Of a stretch of DNA of 64,000 nucleotides, positions 1 through 9,079 are shown piece after piece (within the stretch, counting starts at the first letter, position 1; every line of letters begins with the position of its first letter). Location: contig KK106982.1 of NCBI GenBank assembly GCA_000611775.1, positions 4,534,996-4,598,995 of the forward strand, given 5' to 3'. This DNA is from Umbilicaria muhlenbergii. Lineage: Eukaryota; Ascomycota; Lecanoromycetes; Umbilicariales; Umbilicariaceae. The translations under genes and the position numbers were made by a program. The notes beneath the pieces are model-generated. The model worked only from the letters and a program-made list of their open reading frames with translations. It was not told where the DNA came from and made no database searches.

Positions 1-165
1 TGTCGAGTCCTACAACATGATTAACTTGATAGGACCTCAATACATTCGCTGTAGAAGAGCAAACCTCAAGGCTTGAAGACCCTGCTTACGCCACTTGGAA
101 CATGTTTGACAGGTCATTGGTGTTTTTCTCTCATACATTGAAATCCGACCTTTACCCCTGACAAT

Positions 166-1128
166 ATGTTTATTCTAGTACGTGTTACTCAGCTGGTTTT
201 GCACATCAAGTCTGCTCCTGCACGATACTAAACGATGTTTTACTGTCTGTAGACCACCATCTCCGACCTTGTTCAGATATCTCCTGAGGAGTTCCAAAAG
301 CCAAGTGCGGAAGCTATTGAAGACAACATCAATGCCAAATATGCCAACAAGGTCTCTATTGCATTGCATCGTCTGGAAACAAGGACCTAACTAGTTCGTA
401 CAGGTCATTCAGAAAATAGGCTTGTGCATCTGTCTCTATGATATTCTTAAGGCATCTGACGGCCTGATTGGACATGGCACGGGCATCGTGAACGTCAACG
501 GTGAGAAACTACGTTTTCCTCCGAAATGAATCTATCGTACCCATAGAGGAAACGACACATGCTGATGCCGTTCTAGTGGAGTTCCGACTCATTGTTTTTC
601 GGCCGTTCAAGGGAGAGATTATTCTTGGCAGGATCAGCAGCGCTTCAGATTACGGCATGAAGAGTATGTTCCAGACGCTTTTCTGGCACTGCAAAGGCTA
701 AACCCGTAGGCAGTTCGTCTTGACTTCTTCGACGACATCAACGTGCCACCCAATCTAATGTTTCCTGGGAGCTTCTTGTAAGCGTCTCCTAATTGCTTTG
801 GTCGCCTCCGGCCATTCTATTTGATCGAGCTGCTAAGTTGACGCTATATCTAGTAACGTACAAGAGCAGTGCTGGGTTTGGAACAACGAAGGCCAGGAGT
901 ACTTTTACGACAAGTATGAGTGGGTGCGCTTTCGAGTGGAGCAGGAGCACTGGCATGACCAGTCCCCCGTAGCACCTTCGGAGCGTGAAAACACGTCCGC
1001 TTCGGAACGCAAAAGTCCGTATAGCATTACTGTAGGTTGTTGGATGTCGCCGCTCACGCGTTGCACGCTAACTGCTCTGATAGGCGTCGATGATGCAGGC
1101 TGGACTGGGACCGACTGAATGGTGGTGA
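166..1128 (+). CDS. rpc25: RNA polymerase III subunit Rpc25 (RPC8), seven exons
   Basis: Stalk subunit of RNA polymerase III, the paralogue of Rpb7, which pairs with Rpc17 and helps initiation at tRNA and 5S genes. Exons read as 166-177, 253-351, 404-500, 577-663, 714-777, 854-1031 and 1084-1128, giving 193 residues (yeast Rpc25 has 212). The N-terminus MFIL followed by ISDLVQISPEEF matches the SHS2-type tip domain; the block FRLIVFRPFKGEIILGRIS is the start of the OB/S1-type domain, and the C-terminus MMQAGLGPTEWW matches the family ending GLxxWW. The start is fixed by the conserved MFIL, which lies just before a GTACGT donor. All junctions keep frame, and each intron is about 50-75 nt. The acceptor of intron 4 is taken at GTAGGCAG because this restores KIRLDFFDDINVP. 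Identity is secure; single splice sites are inferred by eye. Confidence 0.95.
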
Positions 1129-1723
1129 CCTAAATCTTGCGAGAATGCGTCTTGAGCATAGGCCATAGCTCAGCTTCGTATTTCTTAGTATCAACTGGCA
1201 GACGCTTGTGGATCACATTTTATAACATTATGGGGAGACCCCCGGAACCCCCCTCTCACTGAAAACATCATGTTAAGAGTTCATCGACGGCAACCTTGGG
1301 GGGCGATGAACGCCTCAGCCACTGCTCAACAATAACATTAAACGAGGTATAGATTTATGATTACTGCTATAGCTGTAATCGAAATATAAACTTACGAAAA
1401 GGCCCGCTCCCGTTGCTTTGGTCGCGGCGGTGGTTCTAGCTCCGGCATATCCAACGGTTCCAACTCATACGGATCACGTGGCCCAGTCAAAATAATAATG
1501 ACATTCTTGATAACTTATAACCCCCCCCCCCAATTCCAGATCGCTCGCACTCTGCAACTTGTGCAATAATACGCGTACCTAGAGTGTAGACTACACGTAG
1601 CTAAAGGGAGTGTGATTGTGATTACATAATTCGCGGCTAGCCGCCTCCATTTGTGCGCACAAAACTTTTCACCTTCAACTTATCGACTGCCAATACCTGC
1701 TTCAACCACCCAGAAATAACACC
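1129..1723. other. Intergenic region Rpc25-eL42
   Basis: This holds the 3' end of Rpc25 and the promoter of the ribosomal protein gene. A run of 11 C lies at 1521-1531. I see no ORF or repeat that looks like a gene. Confidence 0.5.
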
Positions 1724-2253
1724 ATGGTAAGCTTACTTCCGGCCAACAAAGCTCTCTAGATTTTCTAACCTCGCTCTAGGTGAACGTTCCGAAAACGAGG
1801 CGGACTTTCTGCAAGGGAAAGGTTAGAAGCAGAGGTTGTCTCTTCCCCCTCTTCGGAGCTGAAAGAACGTCCAGGAATGTCAGAGGCACCAACAACACAA
1901 AGTGACACAATACAAAGCTGGCAAAGTGAGCTGTTCGACGAGAACCTGTGAAAAGGCAATTGTAACTCGGCTTCTTCCTAGGCGTCTCCTGTTGCTCAAG
2001 GCAAGCGGCGGTACGATCGAAAACAATCGGGCTATGGGGGTCAGACAAAGCCAGTCTTTCACAAGAAGGCCAAGACGACTAAGAAAGTTGTGCTACGCTT
2101 GGAATGTGTGAAGTGTAAAACCAAGGCACAACTGGCGTTGAAACGATGCAAACACTTTGAGCTTGGGTAGGTCTTTCTCCTGCCGGAAAATCTACGATTT
2201 AATATGTGTCTAGTGGCGACAAGAAGACCAAAGGAGCGGCCCTGGTCTTTTGA
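1724..2253 (+). CDS. rpl42: 60S ribosomal protein eL42 (L36a/L44), five exons
   Basis: Zinc-binding protein of the large ribosomal subunit near the E site. Exons 1724-1726, 1780-1821, 1875-1925, 1982-2166 and 2214-2253 give 106 residues, the same length as yeast eL42. The sequence starts [15 protein letters not shown] and ends [11 protein letters not shown]. The zinc ligands are seen as the Cys pair around FCKGKEC and the later pair ECVKCKTK, and the core block [17 protein letters not shown] is intact. The first coding exon is only the ATG, followed at once by GTAAGC, an arrangement common in fungal ribosomal protein genes. Four introns in 321 coding bases make it the most intron-dense gene here. 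Confidence 0.96.
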
Positions 2254-2839
2254 GACCTTGAGAGTACGAGAGGAGGACCTTGCTGGAAGCATAAGGATGG
2301 CATGCGTGCTGGAAAAGACTGTAGCCACGAATTCAACATCTACATCAAACCTCCTTCCAAGAGCTGTGAAAGTTGGACCTGTACTTCAGTCTGAGCTTGT
2401 ACTAGCTTCACTTAGAATACCTCAATGACACATGGCTGTGACTCTTCCCACGATGTTCTCAAGAGACCTTAACTCCAATGCCTGCCCACTTTACCTCCCC
2501 CCCAAAATCACTATCTCAAGTGCGTCGAATAGAAATAGAAAAAGAAAAAGAAAAAAAGTTGTCTCAGATTCCATACTACCCGAATCGAATCGTGTTGAGT
2601 AAGCGTAAGTAACGTAGTCTATACGACGCCAGCCGACTCCTCGTCGCCTGCGATACGAAGAACAAAATAAAACTGTGGCATGCACCATAGACAGACGATC
2701 TCACAGCTCTTCCCTCCCTTCCAGCAACGAGCAACATCAACCCCCACAGCCCTCACAGTATCATCTCCTCCCTCTCCCCCTCTTCTTCCGCCTTTCTTTC
2801 ACCTCCCCTCCCCCCATCTCACAACCCCCCCCAAGCCCC
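2254..2839. other. Convergent intergenic region with purine and pyrimidine tracts
   Basis: This lies between the 3' ends of eL42 (+) and the NTF2-like gene (-). It holds an A/G-rich tract near 2525-2560 and a long C/T-rich tract near 2740-2840. Long open frames here are side effects of the skewed composition. No gene is seen. Confidence 0.5.
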
Positions 2840-4611
2840 CTAAAAGTCCCAACCCACCTCCCCCCTCGGCCCCTGCTGTTTCTTCCCCGCCAAAAACTTC
2901 CCCCCATCAACCCCCCCGACGCCATCCTCGTCGCTCTCGTCGCCAAACCCCCAACTCCTCCCCGCGCCCTTCTTGCCGCCCATACCGTCCCCTCCGGTCT
3001 TGATGCCCGTGTTCGCCATCGTTTTGCCGTTACCGACGCCGCCAATGCTGTAGTTTTCCTTTTGGAGACCGTTGTTGTTGTTGCTGCTATTATTGTTGTT
3101 GGACAGAGCAGGAGCTTTAGCACCCAAGTTTCCTCCCGCCGGCGAATCCTCCGCCACAGCGAAATGCGGCGCGAAGTCCTTGCGACGATCCTTCAGATTC
3201 GTGACCGTACTGAGCGGTTGCGTCCCCCTCTTCTCCGGGCTGGTGCTCCTCTCCTCGTCGTACAGGTTATTCTGATACAACCCCAACCCGTTATTCTGAC
3301 CCTGGCCGCGGGGATGGCCCCCAGGGCGCTTGTCACCGGCAGGGGTGCCCTCGTCTTGGAAGTCGAAGTGGGGCCGCGCGTCCGGGCGGGGCTTGTCGAC
3401 TTTGGGGTTCTTGGCGGGACTGTCCATGTTGACTTCGTCGTCGCTCCAGCCGAAGTGACGCACGTCTTGACCGCGGGCTTTCTGGGTCACCTTTTCGGGG
3501 GTGATGAAGTCTTCGAAGTCCCATTGGGGGCCGTGCTTGGATTTTGGACGGGCTGGGAGGGCAGATGATGGCTTTTGGTTGGGTTCGTCGGAGCCGTCGC
3601 CGAAGTCGAAGTGGTTGTATTTGGTTGGATGAGGCTTGATGTATTTGTCTGGTGACTGCTGTGGAGTACCAGGAGATGGTGGGAGGGGAGTGTCGGTATC
3701 AAAGAGGCGGAATGGTTGGAAGTTTTTACCTGCTCCACCTTTTGCTGCAATGGGTGCTGTGTGATTCTCCTTGTGTGGGGAGGCTGTTCTAGTTTTGGAG
3801 GCTGGCGTAGAAGCTGCGGAGGCATCCGAGTCGTTCCCCACAAACAGATCATGGTAGTCGCGTGGTGGAGGCTTAGCTGAGGCTCTCGGTGCAACAGCCG
3901 GCTGTGCATGGGTGGATTCCTGGGTCTCTCGAGGACCGAACAAAGAGAGACTAGCATGTGGATCTCCAGTTACATTCTTCCGAGGCGATGTCGCTTTGCT
4001 CGTAATAGTAACCTCGTTGGGATCACGGGTAGCATCCTTCGATGAAGAGGTGGTGGATTCGTTGGCTCCGGCCACCACCGCCGCGCTTGATGCAATGAGG
4101 CGTGCCTGGTCTTTGCCATCGCGAATAGGCCAGTTCTTCGCACGAGATCCAATCACGTCGACAAGCTTGAGGAGAGATCCTTGATCCCAGTATAGACGAA
4201 TCTGCTGGATCTTCCTACTGGAATCGAAGTGGACAATGTGGACCTGCGTGACACGATCAGCGAGTACCTCAGCACATGAGCAGTTTTCGTAGAACATACA
4301 ACTGGGAACGAAACAACACGATCTGCCAGAAAGTTGTCGTCCAAGCCCGGTAGATAAGCACCTCCACCTGTAACAAACTCGATTGTAGTCTCAATGTCCA
4401 CGCAGATAGCATTGTCACCTTCGACAGTACTCAAGACCTTTTCTTGCTTTTTCTTGAGTACGGACGTCAGCGCTTTCACATGCTTAATCACGGCAGAAGC
4501 GGAATTGATGGTGGTGAGTGTTGTGATGTAGTTGAGAGAAGCGTCATCGGCCAACGCGGAAGCACTGGGTGAGGCCAGAAAACTCTGGTAGATCGCCTTG
4601 AGCGACGACAT
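2840..4611 (-). CDS. NTF2-like domain protein with repeated aromatic-acidic tail motifs
   Basis: Two exons, 4611-4300 and 4243-2840, give 571 residues. The intron (GTATGT..CACGCAG) joins FPV to VHIVHFD without a frame break. Residues 1 to about 155 look like an NTF2/SnoaL-like fold: the blocks GGGAYLPGLDDNFLADR and QIRLYWDQGSLLKLVDVIG are those of a widespread Pezizomycotina protein of unknown function. The tail is disordered and carries spaced copies of an aromatic-acidic motif: HFDFGDG (~314), QWDFEDF (~344), HFGWSDDE (~367), HFDFQDE (~396), HFAVAED (~464), WGFGDESDED (~535) and a terminal GWDF. There is also an Asn-rich run. The start is the ATG before SSLKAIYQSF; upstream in-frame codons do not look conserved. 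I cannot assign a role. The tail could be a set of docking motifs (inference). Confidence 0.85.
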
Positions 4612-5283
4612 GGTGATGGATTGACACTCCTGATAGCGTGCGGGACTGGCGGAGGTGAGAGTTGATGCTGGAAGGGTGTTGTGGTCAAGGAGAGAGAGAG
4701 GTGATGATTCGACGGTGGAACTTAGGCGGTGAAATTCCGTGTTTACTTTGAACATCAACACGCCGTAACTACCTCGTACAACATGAAACTACACGCGCAC
4801 CGCTCAACTCTAGCCTACACTGTTTTGGACTTACACTACCCCACTCGTTCCTTTGTAACCGTCAAAGACTACTTCATGCCAAATCGTTGCTACTACTACT
4901 TATTTGGGATTTTCAAGATGTTGTTGGCATGCAGCAGGCACGATACGCGACGCGCCTTATCCCCCTGCACGCAGCGTCCCTTCCTTATCAATGGTGATGT
5001 AGCCTGAAACAGAAGTTTAATTCGAGGTATGCAAAGGAGGAGCAGTTGAATTTCGAAAGTTTTGGTAAAGTACAAGGAAACAGGTGGCTATCTGTATCTT
5101 ACAAACAAGTATGGGAACAAGAACACTGAACCGGCCCACAATGCCGCTTATGAGTACATGTCCAAACCCGAACTTATCCAACAACCCAACCTCCTATGCA
5201 ATCACAAATCCTCCTCCTACTTTTATCCTAAAGTATTTTATCCATAGAGCATGTACTCTGTCGGCATGCCCCCCACAATCTCT
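4612..5283. other. Intergenic region between two minus-strand genes
   Basis: This holds the promoter and 5' leader of the NTF2-like gene and the 3' end of the GPI protein gene. The only open frames run antisense or overlap the GPI protein coding sequence. I see nothing else. Confidence 0.45.
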
Positions 5284-6129
5284 CTACCACACCGCCACCA
5301 CCCCCATCGCCAACGCCACCAATCCTCCCTGTACCTTCAGCGCGCTCCCCGCATTCGAGCTCGGCGCCGAGGTCGTCACACTTGCCGACGCACTCGTGGA
5401 CGCCGTCTTCGATGCCGCGCTCGCTGTGCTGGCCGTGCTGGCTGTGCTCATGCTGCTGGCTTTGCTGGCGCTCGAGGCCGATGACGCCGTAGAGGCAGTA
5501 GAGGCAGATGAACCGGTAGAGGCAGTAGAGGCGGTTGAACCGGTAGAAGCGGTGGTGGCGGTTGATTTAGTCGATGCGGTAGAGCCAGTCGACGCGGTAG
5601 ATCCCGTCGATGCGCTCGAGGCGGTGGATGCGCTGCTCGCGGACGAGGTCAAGGACATGGACGAGGCGGCGGACGAGACGGTGTTGGTGGAGGCAATGGC
5701 GAATTGCGGCGTGTAGTTGACAGCACTTTTGTCGGTGTCGGAGATGATTTCGACGGTGTAATCGGAGCCGGCGACGGTGGAGGAGGGGGGCGTGAAGGTG
5801 TAGGAGCCGGAGTTGGGGATGGATGCTGTGGGGGGGGTCTCTCGTCAGCTCTTCTGTTTGTATGGGGTGGGAGATCCGGGGGCGAATGAGAAGGAGAACT
5901 CACATGCGATGGTTGTGCCGGGGTTCAGGGCGCCCCCGTTCCCGGAGCGGAGTTGCAACGTTACGGTGCCGGAGGTGGTGGGTGTCCAATTCAGCGTCAC
6001 GGGGCTGCCGGCGGTGATGGAAGTGTAGCCGCCCGTGGGCACTTTGAAGGCATTGGGGCCGGTAGAGCTGCCTTGAGCGGAGACGAGGGCGCAGAGAGCG
6101 GTAGCGACGAGGGGGATTGCGAAGCGCAT
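5284..6129 (-). CDS. Kre9/Knh1-like, Ser/Thr-rich GPI-anchored cell wall protein
   Basis: Exons 6129-5904 and 5825-5284 give 255 residues. Residues 1-19 (MRFAIPLVATALCALVSAQ) are a signal peptide. Residues ~25-105 form a beta-sandwich-type domain of the fungal Ser-Thr-rich GPI family (Kre9/Knh1 N-terminal type): TAGSPVTLNWTP, VTLQLRSG, SGSYTFTPPSS. The rest is almost pure Ser, Thr and Ala in short repeats. The end SNAGSALKVQG plus a hydrophobic tail fits a GPI attachment signal. It probably sits in the plasma membrane or wall and is heavily O-mannosylated. The intron is phase 1 after TTIA, the same place and phase as intron 2 of the related gene at 44707-45637. The exact role is unknown; family members act in beta-1,6-glucan or general wall assembly. 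Confidence 0.88.
5482..5640 (-). repeat. In-gene degenerate tandem repeat coding for Ser-Thr-Ala
   Basis: Read on the plus strand, GGTAGAGGCAGTAGAGGC-like units recur with slips of 6 and 12 bases. On the coding strand they give (S/A-S/T) quartets such as STASTGSTAST. Repeats like this expand and shrink and set the length of the wall-spanning stalk. Confidence 0.7.
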
Positions 6130-7616
6130 TTTCCGATTGTGGGGTGGATATTAAGCTGACGGCAGACCAAGAGATTGTTGCTTGTCAATAACGAGTGTAG
6201 TCAACAAATGAAAGACGACCTTGCAGTGCGAGAACGAGTGTGAGATGGAATGGTACGATTAAGGATCGGAGTCTATGGTTGTGGTCCAGGGTATGGGAAG
6301 GTTCTATTTAAATTCGATGCTCCCACTGCTCCCTCAGGCTTACAACTACTCCGAGTAAGATACACCGGGGCCGTAAGGTGGAGGCGCAGGGTCAGCTTAC
6401 GGGTGCGGGGTCCAATCAGCGGTGCAGCCCATTCCCCGTTGCCGTGCCGATGCTGCTGAAACTTGGCCTGGAGAGTGCGCATTGCGGCACTCCAGTCCTG
6501 CGGCTGGACACGGCAGAAATCACCTGATGCCTGATGGAGACTGGACAACCTTCATCGAGGGCTCCATCCGTTGCTTGCCTTCGCTGACACTATCTTGGCG
6601 GCGATGATCACGGTTTGGTCTGGCCGCGCTCTGATCTCATGTCTCCGCAGATCTGGTGCCTTGCATTAGACTAACCGAAATCTAGGATTTCAATCTACCT
6701 ATCACTTAAATCTAAGATTATCCGGCCCATGGCATGGCCCGAGGAACCCATTCGATCTCTCCTTGCCATGTCACGGTCTTCACTTATCGTAAAGATACTG
6801 TACATGGAAAGGGTCGATACAGTGCCTTTTCACTCTCCTGGGAACACATGCTGTTTCCCCCTGCGATGAACGGCTCAAATTGGATGCTTGGTAGCATCAT
6901 GGCACTGCTGCTCGACACCTGTCAAAACCAATGCAGCAATCTCGACTCGGCATCGAATGGCTAATATTCTGACGACATGCGGTCGACCTCAGAACTGATA
7001 GATTCCTACGTTGCCGAATCTCAGCAGTTTAGTATTGCTGTCGCCTTGGACCATTCAATGATGATCTTCCCGGGATGAAGTATTGGCATGATCTTCCGCG
7101 GTTACGAATGCAGACTACATCCTAAGGTACGAGGAGTCGGCTTCGTCGGACCGCCTTGAATCGCTTTTACACTTCTCTCGTTGAAAATAGTCCCGAGCCA
7201 ATTGATGAGGCCGCAGGTTGCGTGCCGCAATATACAGCGGTTTCAGTGTTGGCGGGACTTCTCCAGGAGCCAAGTGCGGAAGGTATCTTAATATAGAGCT
7301 CATCACTTTTTTTGGCAGATAGATATCACTCTCCTTCTCTGGCTTAGAATCTATGAGACGGAATTTGGCAGAGTTATTTTGTTGGACCTTTCCAATGACA
7401 AACTGAGACTGTTGATTGAATGCTTTTGGTTTCATTCATTACGTCTGTGCTGACATGCTCGTCAAACTTTTCACACCCAGTACGTCGCCGCGCCCAAGTA
7501 AGAAGCCCGGAGCTTCAAAAAGTCAACCTTGAAATCCAGGACAAGGAGCTTGATCTTGAATGGCAGAACCCCATTTGTACGCCCGAGATCACTGCAGTTA
7601 TATAGTACCAACTCCT
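6130..7616. other. Long intergenic region (1.5 kb)
   Basis: This contains the promoter of the GPI protein gene and the 3' side of the PEBP gene. Apart from one candidate minus-strand ORF at 7115-7435, listed separately, no frame looks coding. Confidence 0.4.
7115..7435 (-). CDS. Possible small protein, 106 residues, unrecognised
   Basis: A single ATG-to-stop frame with balanced composition, for example KVMSSILRYLPHLAPGEVPP and YIAARNLRPHQLARDYF. It is not antisense to any gene. I do not recognise the family. No introns are needed, and no clear promoter feature supports it. It may be a lineage-specific gene, a relic or chance. Confidence 0.28.
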   Translation of the reverse strand: MKPKAFNQQSQFVIGKVQQNNSAKFRLIDSKPEKESDIYLPKKVMSSILRYLPHLAPGEVPPTLKPLYIAARNLRPHQLARDYFQREKCKSDSRRSDEADSSYLRM

Positions 7617-8354
7617 CTACTGTTTCTCGTTTTCTGCATAGAAGAAGTTTGCACCTGCCCACCCGTCAAGTCAGTACACTCCTTTCCCTCCTGAGCTCGT
7701 CCGCCAATTCGACTCACCCACGACGATTAGGTCGTTGTCCTCCGCCCAGTCCCGCACGCCTTTGCCCACCTTGCCGTACCCCCAATGTGGGCGGTCTTTT
7801 GGCTTCTTCAGTTCGAGTCCAGTGGTGCGAACGTCATTCGGCAACGCTTCAGTGGAGGATGAAGGTGCGAGCAGCACAAAGACATAGCGATGATACCCCG
7901 TCTTCGGCGGCGGCGAGGGTGGAACATAGGGCATCAATTCATCGAACTTGGGGGTGAATACCATATCCTTAATCTCTGCCGTCGATGAATCCAATGTAAT
8001 ATTCGTTGCTATCCAGTGACACATCTCCGCCATTTTGGGATCCGAGCGAGATGTGGCATCGGGGTCGGTAAGAGCGAGGGTGTAGGTCGTGTCGGGCTTG
8101 AGAGTGCGACTAGGGGTGATAGAGAGGGTGAGTGGGGAGATTGAAAAGAACGGGGAGGCTTGAACGGCAGAGGGGGAGAGGTCATTGCCGAGGGAGACGT
8201 CGGAATGGGAGGAAGGGTAGCTGAGGTGGAGGGAGACAGAGGGAGTGAAGTCATCGAGGACTATAGATAGCGGCGTAAGACGGTGAGCGAGGAGAGGGCA
8301 GGGGCAGCTTGCCTTCGGGAATGATGGAGCTCTTCTTGAGGCTGGTGGAGACAT
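7617..8354 (-). CDS. PEBP-family protein (carboxypeptidase Y inhibitor-like), 5' end unresolved
   Basis: Phosphatidylethanolamine-binding protein fold, as in yeast Tfs1, which inhibits carboxypeptidase Y and modulates Ras signalling. The central exon 8260-7718 carries the ligand-pocket signature LALTDPDATSRSDP, then CHWIATNI, TGYHRYVFVL and the C-terminal RDWAEDNDLIVVG. The last exon, 7654-7617, adds ANFFYAENEKQ after a GTGAGT intron. Upstream, splicing a GC-AG intron (8312-8261, donor AAG|GCAAGC) gives SLKKSSIIPEVLDDFTPS, which fits the family well. Reading straight through from the ATG at 8354 is also open but gives an unlikely N-terminus. No in-frame ATG was found for the spliced version, so the true start may be in a further upstream exon. 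Confidence 0.85.
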
Positions 8355-9079
8355 TAGTCGGAGTGTTCAACAGAGGGGCTCCAGGTCATACGCAGCGCGA
8401 ATATCGCTTGCATTGGTACTGTGAGAACTGAATATGATTTGACCAAGGTCCACCGTCGGTGCCGCCACACATGGCTGTAAGAAGGGGACCACGGAACACA
8501 TTAGGGCGGGAATATTGGAACGCATTGTTGCTAGTGAGGAAGTATCAATTGAATATCTGGAAGCAAATCAAGCCCAACATCTCGTTCTGTTACCTATATC
8601 TAAGACGAGAAAAAGAGAAAAAGAAAGCAGACCTGGTCGCGTGCCTTTTGTCCGCCCCGCAAACATGCAGCGGTTGGGTTGGTTAGGTTGCCTCGTTGCC
8701 AGAGAAGCTCGAGCGTTGCAGCGTGCATTCAAACGTCATGCCTGTGGGTGACAGGATTCACACATGATACGCATGTTGCGCGTACCCGTGAGTACCAGGA
8801 AGGCGAAAACCGGAATATTCCATGGAGCGAAGCAAGGATGCGCAAATAAACAGTTGGACTGACGGACCTGACACGAGCCTCAACAGTTTCCCTGCCGGCC
8901 CAAATTGTCTCGCAACGTCTTGCAAAGGTGCGCAGAAGGCCTTAGCACCAGATACGTTCTCTTCCGCGTGATTGTCGCTGGCTGGAGCCAATTCCCAACA
9001 TCTGGTGACCAGCTCGAGTGTGCCTTTCCTGCATCTTTGACCTCCGTTAGCTAGCAGCGGGCTGCTATAGAAATCCATC
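8355..9079. other. Divergent promoter region PEBP / Dnm1
   Basis: 725 bases between the 5' ends of two divergent genes. It may hold a first exon of the PEBP gene that I could not fix. The open frames here overlap the promoter and do not look conserved. Confidence 0.45.

Noticed and set aside
2675-3568. 297-codon plus-strand frame opposite the NTF2-like gene
   Set aside because: It is antisense to the Pro/Asn-rich tail; the family-like protein is on the minus strand.
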